Assembly: GCA_965221205.1 (NCBI GenBank)
Contig: OZ244870.1
Location: 310,001-374,000, forward strand
From: CBDFMG01 sp965221205 [NCBI: bacterium]
GTDB lineage: Bacteria; SM23-31
Direction: 5' to 3'
Length of the DNA stretch: 64,000 nt
Position 1 is the stretch's first letter; every line of letters starts with the position of its first letter. Both the position numbers and the translations under genes were made by a program. This document shows positions 1 through 9,191 of the stretch, piece by piece. Under the pieces are notes generated by a model that was given only the letters and a program-made list of their open reading frames with translations, ran no database searches and was not told the origin of the DNA.

Positions 1-501
1 TTCTTCTTTCCATCCGACTGCACGAAGCCGGGAAACAATACCCAGCAAATCGTCGCGAAAGGCTTCCTCAGCAGTTCTTCCTGAATAGTTATGCTTGTAT
101 CCATAACCGCTTAGATTTGATGTGATGACATTTGCCTTATCGGTGCGTGCCAACGACAGACGTATCAGCGTGTTTTCCTCATCCTCGTTCAATAGTCGCG
201 GTTTAGGTGAAAGACCTGAGTCAAAAGCAAATTCAGTCAGTACGCGCAATCCGAAACCATGAATGGTCGAGATGTACGCCTGATCCAATTTCAGTGCATC
301 ATCCAAACGACCAAGATCAAGCAGCCTTGCACGTGTACGCTCACGCAGCTCAGCCGCTGCTACCTCAGTAAATGTCACCGCGACAATGCTTTCGGGTTCG
401 ACGTTACCTTTTGCTATCCAATCGCCAAGTTGCTGCTGAATGATGTAAGTCTTACCAGACCCAGCACCGGCCGGAATGATAGTTAGTGGTGGTAACGTCA
501 T
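1..501 (-). CDS. UvrD/RecB-type superfamily I helicase, N-terminal part (runs off the window)
   Basis: The minus-strand frame opens with ATG at 501 and runs off the left edge, giving about 167 residues. Residues 10-18 read PAGAGSGKT, the Walker A loop of UvrD/PcrA/RecB/AddA helicases. VAVTFTEVAAAELRERT (motif Ia type) and a STIHGFGLRVL stretch follow, both typical of AddA/RecB N-termini. The start overlaps the stop of the upstream nuclease gene (ATGA at 498-501), so the two were translationally coupled. In the AddAB/RecBCD families such a pair makes a helicase-nuclease for double-strand break processing; related pairs also occur in defence islands. The family is clear; whether it is AddA proper or a stand-alone defence helicase cannot be decided from one domain. 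Confidence 0.85.
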   Translation of the reverse strand, partial: MTLPPLTIIPAGAGSGKTYIIQQQLGDWIAKGNVEPESIVAVTFTEVAAAELRERTRARLLDLGRLDDALKLDQAYISTIHGFGLRVLTEFAFDSGLSPKPRLLNEDEENTLIRLSLARTDKANVITSNLSGYGYKHNYSGRTAEEAFRDDLLGIVSRLRAVGWKEE

Positions 502-3171
502 CCCATTTCCTCTGCTTCGCCGGGCACTGTAAATAGCGGAATCAACGGGGTGTTATCCAAAGTATACGGCTTTATGCCGGTCCGCTTATCAAAAAACAGC
601 GCATCGCCTTCACGATTAAGGTGTAGCAAGCCTTCGCGCACCTCGTTCAACCGTCTCTCAATAAGCGCGACCGCTTGACCCGCAACGCTCCCCTCCAAAG
701 CTTCCCAGTGGGGAATCCCTCTGGACTCCACAAGCACGGTGTCGGACAGCGCTGTTTGGTCGTTAAGCATGTAATAGACAATACCGGTCTGGCTTGCCGT
801 CTTTAAGTGATCGAACAACTCTCCATTTTCCGTGTCTTTTGGACCACCAGTCTGCAACATGGTCCGGTAGAGACTGGCTTGACTGTCATAACCCTTTTGC
901 ATACGCGGTTTGCGACTACTCGAACTCGATCGCTTGTAGTCCACAACCAGCAGACGGTTTTTTGCTAATCCCAGTATTACATCGGCCTGTCCATGTATTG
1001 GAATACCATTAAGGTTACCCTCCAGCCATACCTCGCTACCAAGCACATCCGCACCCAACACATCTAGCACCCCTCTCCATGCAACCGCCGCTACGATAAT
1101 TCCTGTGGCCAAGTGTTGACGCTCTACCTGCCACTGCGATGCTCTAAGAAAAGGCCCGTGCTGCCTGATTGCATTGTCGAGTAATGACTCTACCCGAGCA
1201 GAGATTTCATCTTTTCCGGGTATCGGTAATTCTTTCTGGAATAGCTCCTCAAAGACCTGGTGCGCCAATGTCCCAAGCAGCATGACGTTGGGACCTTCCG
1301 GTGCCCAGCCAAGGGGTTCTGCACCAAGCCGACGCAGCAACCAGGCCAGGCGCGAGACCATTAGTGTCTCAAGGCTACTGGGGGATTCCGGTTTTAATTG
1401 GCCTTCGGAGTCCATCCGCAATGCCAATAAATCGCGCTCAAAGTGAATGTCATTGGAAGTGATGACGCGTGGTGGCTCTGGCTCATCAAGTGCTGCTTGA
1501 GAAAGATAACGTGCCCGCGCTCTATCTGCTGCAGCATCCAGCTCCAGTAGTATGCCCTCCGTTGTGCCAAATAACTGTTGCATGAACACGATACTTTCTG
1601 AGGGCGCCTGCGCGTCACCGCTTGGATTTCGACGAGGTACCAAAAAGCTTACAAAATCTGAGACAGCCGCCAACTGGCGTTTGAAACGTGCGCGACGATG
1701 CATCAACTCATCATCAGGCGTTTCAACCGGCAAGCCCAAGTTGTAGCGGATTGCCTTCAGGTCATCGGCTACGAATACTGGAGAAGATCCTGGCACAGTG
1801 GGATAGTTACCCTTGGTAAAACTAAAGACGATCAGATGTCGGACTGACCGCCATGGTTCGTGCCCTTCCCGCCAGACCGTGATGCCTTCTAGGTTGAAAT
1901 CGGGAGATTCACCCGTCGTGATGTACCTAGGATTCACGCTGCGTCGCAGATTCAGCCAGTCAATGTCAACGGCTCCCTCCAATTGCGCACAGATACTATC
2001 TGCTGTGACCCTTGCCTGGAGGACATAACCAACAAACTCATCGCCACCATTGAGTAGTGGAATAAATAATTGCACCGCCTGAAGCAGCGTAGCTGGGGAT
2101 TCGTCACCCTCGCCAATGAGATCAAGCATTGCGCGTGCATCTTTACCAAATGAAGATAAAGGCCGGAGGCGGTAGTCCCCCCGTCCATTATGCGTTGCGC
2201 AAGTACAGCGCCATCTTCTCGAGACCAGGGCATCAGTGGCGAGGAAAGGCAAACCGCCAGCACCATAGCCGGTGCTGGTTTCTGCCGACAGTGTAGAGGA
2301 AGTGGAACAGGACTTCCCGTCCCAGATCGCGCCGCCAGCGCTCTACGGGCAACCCTGAGAGTGCCAGTCCAGCCAGTGTAAATGCGTCTTCGACGGCAAC
2401 CGAATACTCAAAGCTTTCGGGCAAAAGAAGTCCTATATCCGCGGGCTTGAGATCCGGATGCTCTTCCAGCATCGTTTGCACCATATCCGCCGCCACTTCC
2501 ACTTCTTCAAGGAAGTCTCGCGCACCGAGCCATTGAACCGTTTGATCCAATGAAACACTGCCCGTAGTGGGCAAGAAAAGCTGAGCTTGCAGTGTCGTAA
2601 GTAAGACCATTGGTCATCTTTGGTGCTTGGGTTCCGGACAGGAGCTCATTCAGCTTGGCAGCTAAATGAGAATCCGGGGATACCTTGGCGTCACCATTGA
2701 GCTTCTCAATGAGCGAAACCTGCCATCGTGTCAACGCCGGTATCTTTTTGATGTGGTATACAAATATACGCTGGACGGCATCTGCGGCATCCGCCAGGAT
2801 CATTTCTCGCACTACTGACAGGTCAGGGGGCAATTTTCCTTCCAGCATCTCAGCCAATCGAACCAGGTCATTGAGGTGTTGACGGGGCCGTTCCGCTAGA
2901 TCTCCAAAGTCCGTAATACTAAACGTAGCTGTAGGATCGGATGCTGAAATGACCTGCATAAGTGCCCCTTCAATAGCTGCGCTGGTCTCTAGTGGAGAAA
3001 CCGAAAAGCTCTCCACCCAGAACGCGTCGGACATCTCACCGAGGGCACTGTGGAGCTGTTCCTCCCAATCACCATGCCCTTGCGCGTACAAGTCTCCACT
3101 AGGGCACGCCGGACCCGGCGAGCTGCACTGCTATCAGGTACCAAAAGAAATTGTAGATATTGACCTGTCAA
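498..3171 (-). pseudogene. AddB/RecB-like PD-(D/E)XK nuclease, frameshifted
   Basis: Four minus-strand pieces in different frames read as one protein: an N-terminal piece from ATG 3171 (LQFLLVPDSSAARRVRRALV), one down from 3091, one ending near 2240 and a 584-residue C-terminal piece ending at 498. Frame changes fall near 3050, 2550 and 2240. The C-terminal piece carries the RecB-family nuclease core: GQADVILG, then LLVVDYKRS (the D-x-K) and QASLYR. The length and order, an inactive-helicase-like region followed by the nuclease, resemble AddB. No Cys cluster is visible, so the AddB iron-sulfur site is probably absent. The gene is coupled to the helicase by ATGA. As read it cannot make a full protein; three single-base errors would also explain it. 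Confidence 0.75.
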
Positions 3172-3256
3172 ACTTGTCTTCCTACCCTCCCGAACCTGCG
3201 TTTATCTGGCTATTGCAAGCCACTTTTCTCTTCTGCGCACCATACCAATCGGATAT

Positions 3257-3460
3257 TCAAAAACACTGATACCGATCCCTGATATGGGTGTTGTAATAAG
3301 TACCCTTGGATGATGAGCACATTAACCCCTTATATATGTGCAAGGGAACATCACAGAAGTCATAACTGTTTCCTTGCTCGAAAGTAATTCGCATCTGTCG
3401 CGTAGACTGGTCATAACCAATGGCACGTATAGCACTCGATCTGACTTGGATCATCTCCAT
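3257..3460 (-). CDS. KTSC domain protein
   Basis: A small 67-residue protein. It shows the KTSC pattern: V-x-SSAIRAIGYD near the N-terminus, ITFEQGNSYDFCDVP in the middle and SSSKGTYYNTHIRDRY at the end. The domain is found alone or attached to other proteins and its function is not well established. I chose ATG 3460 because a good ribosome-binding site (GGGAGGTG) lies about seven bases upstream; the frame extends to 3469 without such support. It lies between the GHKL-nuclease gene and the AddB-like gene on the same strand. Small KTSC genes are frequent neighbours of mobile and defence genes, but a role here is inference. Confidence 0.75.
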   Translation of the reverse strand: MEMIQVRSSAIRAIGYDQSTRQMRITFEQGNSYDFCDVPLHIYKGLMCSSSKGTYYNTHIRDRYQCF

Positions 3461-3609
3461 AACTAACACCTCCCATCACTTATCCAACTGGCATTCTATA
3501 CTGACACAGCTCGAACAGATGTAAGTATGTCCGAAATACGACTCGAAAAAGTGATCTTCAAAAAGCGAAGCCTCCAAGCAAAGTTCTCGTTGGCAGGTGA
3601 GTGTAGCAA
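3461..3609. other. Short gap between KTSC and GHKL-nuclease genes
   Basis: About 150 bases without a convincing gene. It holds the KTSC ribosome-binding site. A 35-codon plus-strand frame starting at ATG 3527 overlaps the 3' end of the GHKL gene and is not credited. No hairpin terminator is evident, so read-through from the upstream genes is possible. Confidence 0.4.
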
Positions 3610-6082
3610 CTACTCGGCAGACGTAAATGCCTGAAGATACATTTCTTGTAGCTCACTTGGAACGTTGTTACTGATCTGAGATGAAACTACAGAAAGGATT
3701 TTGTCGGGCGTTTCTTGTATCCCAATCTTCTCTCCTTCGATGCTGATAAACCCGGGAATAAATACTTTCAGGCTTTCGATTGTTGCTTTTATCTGGTCCT
3801 TGGAAAGAGCCTTATCATTCGGAAGTTTGCTGTTGAGTGTTATTCGTACACTTGCGATTTCGGGTGGTTCTGTGTCTGTCTTTTGCAACTTGTAAATTGT
3901 ATATAGAAGATCCTTGATCGGCTCGATTTTGACAGCACTTTGTTGGATACCGTCGATCCATTCTTTAACCTGCATTGGCGTGTAGCACGCATCCAACAGG
4001 CTTCTCAGTCGTTTCAACCCAATTTGCTTCGGTGCGGACAGGAGCAAAAGCCGGATTAGATCTGAAGCACGTATTGCCGTTATTTTCTGTTGAGAACAAG
4101 TGACCGATATGCTGCTTTGTTCATCAGAAGCACCTTCAAAATCGATCGCTACAACAATGGCATATTGCGCGTCATAGTCTTTTTTGTGCTTATTGACAAC
4201 AGCCAAGCCGGCTGTTTTAGCTTGGATTTTCTTTTTTCCAGTGGATTTAGCGTCATATGTTAGGGAATAACTTTCATTTACATCTTGTGCACTGAAACCA
4301 AGGAAAGCAGTGGCTACTCCATCCGGCTTGCCCTTGCCTCCGATCGGTGTTGCCTCAAAGCCTAAGGCAAGCAATGCTCGGTATACCGCATCCTCCAAGC
4401 CGGTAGGATCAGCAACGGCGTCCTTCAACATCTGTGCGACAGCCGGAGAACCTTCGCGGTCGGAGAGCGAAAGTTCACGTAACGTGTTGTCGCGGCGCAG
4501 GATAATGCTGTTGACGATTGACTCATCCAAGCCAAGTTCGTATAGATGGGCCTCCGTCAATACCTCGGTGATTGCGATAAACTGCAACGGTAATTCACTT
4601 TTATACTCATCAATATAGTTCGCTACGAACGGATGCAATAAATTCATCGTGAGTTTCCCGGACTCGAGATCAAGTCTGGCAATTCGATCCGACGCGGGCA
4701 AAAACTGCCAGTCGACGTCTTTGATGAAGGACTCATCTTTGTTCAGTTCTTCCCGGAGTTCTTGTAATAACGTTTGTTTTTTTTCGAGGCGTGGCTTATT
4801 GATGAGAAGCGGATTAACAATCTCATTTTGAAAAAATTTCTCGGCAAATACGAGCAACGGGCGCTTGGAAGCTGTTAGAGAAGTCTTCGATAGCCTGTAA
4901 GATATTTGCTGTTTCTGGTTCCGTTCATTCTCTTTAGTAAAGTAGTACTTGCGGACCTCGTTATTGAACTTTTTCTTTATGTAGTCTTTTAGTTGGCGCA
5001 GCGGCGGTGACTCTTTTACAGCTTCCCTCGTCGACGTCAAGTTACTATCCAGTTCGTCTGCGTGAATAATTATTCTTGTTCGATTAAAGGCGCCGTGTGA
5101 GAATGCCTCCAGCCCAAGGAGCGGGTCGTCAATATTGATGAGTCGACCACGCACCATAAGGAAAATGCCGTAACTCCGCCCTAATCCAGTCGATTTGCCC
5201 TCGACCAACGAATCTTCGTACAGCTCAATTTCGCCGTGGACACCCTTCAGATTCTCGAAATCCAAAAAATGCTGGCCACCAACTTCTCGACACGAAATTC
5301 CATTGTGTGCTTCAGCGATTTCATCATCTTTTGCGATGATCCATTTTTTCATCAGCGGTCTATCGATCTTCGACGACTCAATCTGAACACCATTGTAATA
5401 GAGCTTAAAACCTGGGTTGAGAGGAAGTGCTGTTCGCAATACCCACTTAAGGCGCCCACCTTTAATCTCATTGGCTTTTACCTTTAGGCTTGTCAGAATA
5501 GAAAAGGTCCAGCTATCGGCTGCGTGTTGGCCGAAAAGCTCAAAGCTGAGAGACTTATTACCTCCCGAGACATAGGGAGTTAATAGCGTTTCAGCTTGCG
5601 ATTCGGTGAGTTCACGCTCATCAAGTATGAGGTCGCTGTTATCTACTGATGTCTTTGATGTTTTCGTAGTCCATAGTAACTGCAAGAAAGCGGCCATTTT
5701 TCCTAGACACGTAGGTCAGTTTGTTTGCTAGTACATATGTTGCAAGCTTGCCAATACCAAAACGCCCAATTTGCAGCCTCTTTTCATCGCGTTCTTTAGT
5801 TCGCTTGCTGGAGGACCCAATTCGCCACAAGTCTTTAAGGCCCTGCTGATCCATACCTTCACCGTTATCACAAACCCAGATGTAGGCAGAATCAACGGTC
5901 AAATCAGGCGGGACATAAACTGAAACAGAATCGGCAAATGCGTCATAGGAGTTACAAACTAGTTCTTCAAACGCCTTATTTGGACTTGAATATAAGCCTG
6001 CCGAGAAAAGCTCGATAATCCGATAACTGATTGTGACGTTGATTGTGTCAATGGTATTTCCAATTTTCTCCAGTGCATTCAT
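3610..6082 (-). pseudogene. GHKL ATPase fused to a PD-(D/E)XK nuclease, one frameshift
   Basis: Two overlapping minus-strand frames (ATG 6082 down to 5639, and 5697 down to 3610) join near 5650 into one protein of about 820 residues. The N-terminus is a GHKL (Hsp90/MutL/MORC) ATPase: EELVCNSYDA (N box), CDNGEGM (G1) and GRFGIGK (G2) within the first 125 residues. An Hsp90/MutL-like second domain follows, ending in LTSTREAVKES. Toward the C-terminus, GLEDAVYRALLALGFEATP, KGKPDG and SLTYDAKST form a PD-(D/E)XK core (E, PD and D-x-K). The architecture matches MORC/MutL-like ATPases known from restriction-modification loci. The methyltransferase stop is only 2 nt upstream. A single inserted or lost base in GACATCAGTAGATAAC breaks the frame; it may be a sequencing error, as both halves look well conserved. 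Confidence 0.75.
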
Positions 6083-6084
6083 GT

Positions 6085-7347
6085 TTATCGGTTCCCTATA
6101 ACGATAAACTCTTCGCTGTACACTTTTCTTCCACGAGCATCGGTTGAGAATTTTCCATACTTATCCCGGTACGGCGTCAATATCTTCTTGCTGATTTTAC
6201 GTTTGGTTATATTGACTCTATTGAAGCCAGCCCGAATGAGCGATTGCACGAGATGCTTTGCATTATTAACGCGAACGCCTTTGTATTCAGTATTTCCAAT
6301 AACAAATAGAGCGATACCAGATTTATTGAGCACAGAATATGTTTTCTTGGCGACCGCCTGCATATCAAGAAAATAGTCACGGACGGAACGTGCCTTAGCT
6401 CGATCAATCTCTCGCAGTCCTGCGACAACTTCCTTGCCCGATGACAACAGTTCAGGATGTTTGATTTCGAGATCTCTATCATGGTGCAAACTTCCAATAG
6501 CACCGCAACGGAGATCTCTGTAATCTTTTGCATACCCGAGCCAAAGAGAAGAAAGCTGGTGTAAGTCCGCATACTCATATGATGTGACATACGGCGGACT
6601 CGTAATAACCATGTCTGCTTTCGCGGGCCGATACTCTTTGGATAGGAAGTTTTGAGTATCAATTTTTATATTGGCACTGCCAAATGGCTCGTTCTCCAAG
6701 TTTGCCTTTATCATGAATTGACATTGTGTAAGGAATGTCTGTAAAGCGTCAGCAGGCGTTTTATTGGGATCTAGTTGCGGTTTGATAGACTTTGTAAGCC
6801 ACATGGAAGTTGGTTTCAGGATATTTGAGAATGCACAAAGAAAGAACAGCCGATAGTAACTGCGGCTGGATGTTTCTTCAGTGATTGACCATTTTAAGTG
6901 CGCAAGGGCATTGTACTGCTTCGCCTGATACCAGTACTTCAGTCGTAAACCGGTGCGCGGATACAAGTCCTCGATACGCGTCATCCAAAATCGAGAGACT
7001 ATCCCTTCCAAATATCTACTAAGCCGTGTAGTTTGATATCTATGGCTCTTGACCCTTGCTATAAGGGTCGCCACAGGGTTGTTATCGCAACCCCAAAAGT
7101 CGATGTTGTTTCGTTTCGCTTCAAATGCGGTCGTGCCACAACCACAGCAAATATCCGCGATCATGCCTACATCGTGCTCCTGTAGATTCGCATACTCCAG
7201 TGCCTTTGTTGTGATAAATGCTGGAAACTTGGCCGGATAGGAATGAATTCGATGCATTTTTAGTTCCTTTCCGGACCCAGTGTTCCAGAAAGGATCAATC
7301 TCGACTTTGTCGAAATCGAATGTGTCAAAATTTTCGATAAGAATCAT
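6085..7347 (-). CDS. Site-specific DNA methyltransferase (SPPY type)
   Basis: About 420 residues. Motif I is ADICCGCGTTAFEAK (residues about 65-79), followed by GCDNNPVA, the usual acidic SAM-ribose region. The catalytic motif IV is TSPPY near residue 250; SPPY is typical of N4-cytosine and some N6-adenine methylases. A leading MHRIHSYPAKFP segment is a hallmark of this branch, where the protein begins with a (H/R)-x-YPAK motif before motif I. ATG 7347 overlaps the stop of a small upstream frame (TGATG); a TTG three bases earlier is an alternative. It is intact, while the presumed partner nuclease downstream is frameshifted. Role inferred: modification enzyme protecting host DNA from the GHKL-nuclease. 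Confidence 0.88.
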   Translation of the reverse strand: MILIENFDTFDFDKVEIDPFWNTGSGKELKMHRIHSYPAKFPAFITTKALEYANLQEHDVGMIADICCGCGTTAFEAKRNNIDFWGCDNNPVATLIARVKSHRYQTTRLSRYLEGIVSRFWMTRIEDLYPRTGLRLKYWYQAKQYNALAHLKWSITEETSSRSYYRLFFLCAFSNILKPTSMWLTKSIKPQLDPNKTPADALQTFLTQCQFMIKANLENEPFGSANIKIDTQNFLSKEYRPAKADMVITSPPYVTSYEYADLHQLSSLWLGYAKDYRDLRCGAIGSLHHDRDLEIKHPELLSSGKEVVAGLREIDRAKARSVRDYFLDMQAVAKKTYSVLNKSGIALFVIGNTEYKGVRVNNAKHLVQSLIRAGFNRVNITKRKISKKILTPYRDKYGKFSTDARGRKVYSEEFIVIGNR

Positions 7348-7613
7348 CAATTAAGCCCTGTTTTTAATTTTTCCCTTTTCTGCAAGCAGCCTAAAGAGCT
7401 AGTTCCCACCGACCTCCTGCAGAACAGCAGGTGCCGGTTTGACGGATTCTGATGCTTGCTTGGTCTGAGAACCAAAGACGTTGACATGATTGCGACCGGC
7501 TCAGGAGGGTGGGAAACATCTGAAATGGCGTGGAATTGGCTCAGTGAAGTCACAGGAGTTGTTTCAGACTCAGAAATAACAGATTTTAGTTGGTCCTTAA
7601 ATATATCAGTCAT
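7347..7613 (-). pseudogene. Small ORF upstream of the methyltransferase, probably frameshifted
   Basis: A short minus-strand frame beginning MTDIFKDQLKSVISES at ATG 7613. Its stop overlaps the methyltransferase start (TGATG). After about residue 40 (around position 7500) the reading becomes unlike a protein, while the neighbouring frame gives GRNHVNVFGSQTKQASESVK and a stop at 7399. That suggests one frameshift within a protein of roughly 70 residues. I do not recognise it. As the first cistron of a restriction-modification operon it could be a regulator, but no helix-turn-helix is visible. Low confidence that it is translated. Confidence 0.35.
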
Positions 7614-7626
7614 GGGTTTGTGTTCC

Positions 7627-7635
7627 ATTATACCA
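7627..7635 (-). promoter_or_regulatory. Extended -10 promoter of the restriction-modification operon
   Basis: Read on the minus strand the site is TGGTATAAT, a perfect extended -10 (TGnTATAAT). No good -35 is visible, which is normal for extended -10 promoters. Transcription would begin near 7620, only a few bases before ATG 7613, so the first ORF would be nearly leaderless. It overlaps the first ATG of the longer frame at 7628, which argues against that start. Confidence 0.5.
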
Positions 7636-7773
7636 AAACATCCTGAATCATGTGCTGACTGCTGCTACCATGCTTGCCGAACGATTTTTTATTGAGCCAT
7701 ACCTTGCCATGGTTCTTTCCCCATTTATTCAGCCTCAACAAGAAACCGCTCACTGAGTGGAATTATTTTTCCG

Positions 7774-7811
7774 TAAAAAAAGAGACTCATTTCAATGAGC
7801 CTCTTTTTTTG
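7774..7811. terminator. Bidirectional rho-independent terminator
   Basis: An A-run, an AGAGACTCATT arm, a short loop, an AATGAGCCTCT arm and a T-run form a strong hairpin with A and T tracts on both sides. It ends the leftward ribosomal cluster after rplI and separates it from the accessory island, so it probably marks the island boundary. Confidence 0.85.
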
Positions 7812-7830
7812 AAAATAGTTAGGTTATGGT

Positions 7831-8274
7831 TTAACTCTTGACAACCCAGAGCTTTATTTTTGCAGCGATTTCCGGATGGAGTTGAATCGTTACAGGGTAA
7901 ATCCCGAGTGCTTTAATGGGTTCATCGACCGATATGAATTTTTTATCGATGGCGAAGCTTTTTTCTTTCAAAAGGTCAGCAACATTCTGGCTTGTTACCG
8001 TACCGAAAATTCGGTCATCCTCGCCAACAGTTACTGTTGCTGTAATAGATACTTTCTCAAGATTTACTTTGATTTTATCAGCCTCGACCTCTGCACGTTT
8101 TTCCTTCATTGCTACCTGTTTATGCTCTTCTTCAATGATTTTCTTATTGCCCTTCGTCAACGGAAGAGCAATGCTTTTCGGCATCAGAAAATTCCGGGCA
8201 AAGCCGGGCTTAACATCAACAACATCACCCTTGGATCCGAGTGTTTCATAATCCTGACGCAGTAATACTTTCAT
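7831..8274 (-). CDS. rplI: Large ribosomal subunit protein bL9
   Basis: 147 residues, the usual bL9 length. The N-terminal domain has the classic MKVLLRQDYETLGSKGDVV opening followed by VKPGFARNFLMPKSIALP. A charged connecting helix and a C-terminal domain with FGTVTSQNVADLL follow. bL9 binds 23S rRNA near the L1 stalk base. It is the last gene of the leftward S6-SSB-S18-L9 cluster, the order seen in many bacteria, and a strong terminator lies just downstream. Confidence 0.97.
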   Translation of the reverse strand: MKVLLRQDYETLGSKGDVVDVKPGFARNFLMPKSIALPLTKGNKKIIEEEHKQVAMKEKRAEVEADKIKVNLEKVSITATVTVGEDDRIFGTVTSQNVADLLKEKSFAIDKKFISVDEPIKALGIYPVTIQLHPEIAAKIKLWVVKS

Positions 8275-8365
8275 ACAATATTATCCTTTATTTACCATGA
8301 TTTCATCAGTACACAGGGAGTACATAGTACTCTAAAGGCTACAAGAAGACTGCATTGTGAGACAA

Positions 8366-8596
8366 CTATCGTGCAATATCTGAAATATAGGGAATTATTG
8401 CTAATTGTCTGGCGCGTTTAATAGACCGAACCAACATGCGCTGATGTTTCGCACAGGTGCCCGAAATACGCCGCGGAATGATTTTTCCCTGCTCTGACGA
8501 AAACCGTGAGAGTCTTTTTTCATCTTTATAGTCGATATAGGTCTCTTTATGCTCACAAAATCTGCAGATTCTCGCCAAGTGTTTAATTTTTTTCAC
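8366..8596 (-). CDS. rpsR: Small ribosomal subunit protein bS18
   Basis: 76 residues. [15 protein letters not shown] contains the C-x-x-C of zinc-type bS18. [18 protein letters not shown] and [19 protein letters not shown] are the conserved rRNA-binding core. bS18 pairs with bS6 on the 30S platform, consistent with rpsF in the same cluster. It lies 91 bases upstream of rplI and is probably co-transcribed with it. Confidence 0.97.
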   Translation of the reverse strand: MKKIKHLARICRFCEHKETYIDYKDEKRLSRFSSEQGKIIPRRISGTCAKHQRMLVRSIKRARQLAIIPYISDIAR

Positions 8597-8674
8597 GGAA
8601 TCAGCTCCTTTTCATCGTATTGTATACACGATTACTCCTATGCTCGCAGCAAAACGAGGATATATTCGTGCAGA

Positions 8675-9105
8675 TCAATGGTTCCGTTTTACAGGGAGAG
8701 GTTCGTCATCTGGAAAGTCATCATCTGAAAAATGGTGTGTCTTGCTGTCATCTTCCGAGATAATTTCCAGTTTCGACTTCTTATTGAGAAATTGAATCCG
8801 CACGGTTGATTCCGGTATCAAGCTTCCAGTTTTTGCTCTGAAGTTCACCCTCAACCAGAATAGCCCTTCCCTTCGCGAAATTTTCGTAACAGCTCTCAGC
8901 AAGTTTATGCCATGAAACTATCCCGACATAACAAATTTCTTCCCGCCATACACCGCCGTTATCTTTATACTTTCGGCTGTAAGCGACCGGGAAATTCGCA
9001 ACGGGTGTTCTGTTTGATGTTGTACGTAAAGTCGGATAATACAGAACAACATAAAGGAATATTCAATTTGTTTTTGATTTACAACCATTCAAATATTAAT
9101 GATTA
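8675..9105 (-). pseudogene. ssb: Single-stranded DNA-binding protein, frameshifted
   Basis: The middle reads as a clear SSB OB-fold on the minus strand: TPVANFPVAYSRKYKDNGGVW, YVGIVSWHKLAESCYENFAK and GRAILVEGELQSKNWK. The frame breaks near 8820, after which the other frame gives STVRIQFLNKKSKLEII and ends with the acidic SSB tail DDDFPDDEPLP plus five residues. The first 20-30 residues are also disturbed near 9045-9105, so no clean start is visible. Position between rpsF and rpsR is canonical for ssb. The tail normally ends DDxxF; here VKRNH is appended. The gene is normally essential, so either another ssb exists or some of these breaks are sequence errors. Confidence 0.75.
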
Positions 9106-9191
9106 TAAATACAAATCCCCGTGTGCTCGGCAATTCCCTGACGTTTCTCTTTAAACCTCCCTCATGAAAACATTAATTCTTTATTTACTAA

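Noticed and set aside
3527-3634. 35-codon plus-strand frame MSEIRLEKVIFKK...
   Set aside because: It has protein-like composition but overlaps the 3' end of the GHKL gene on the other strand, lacks a ribosome site and is too short to support.
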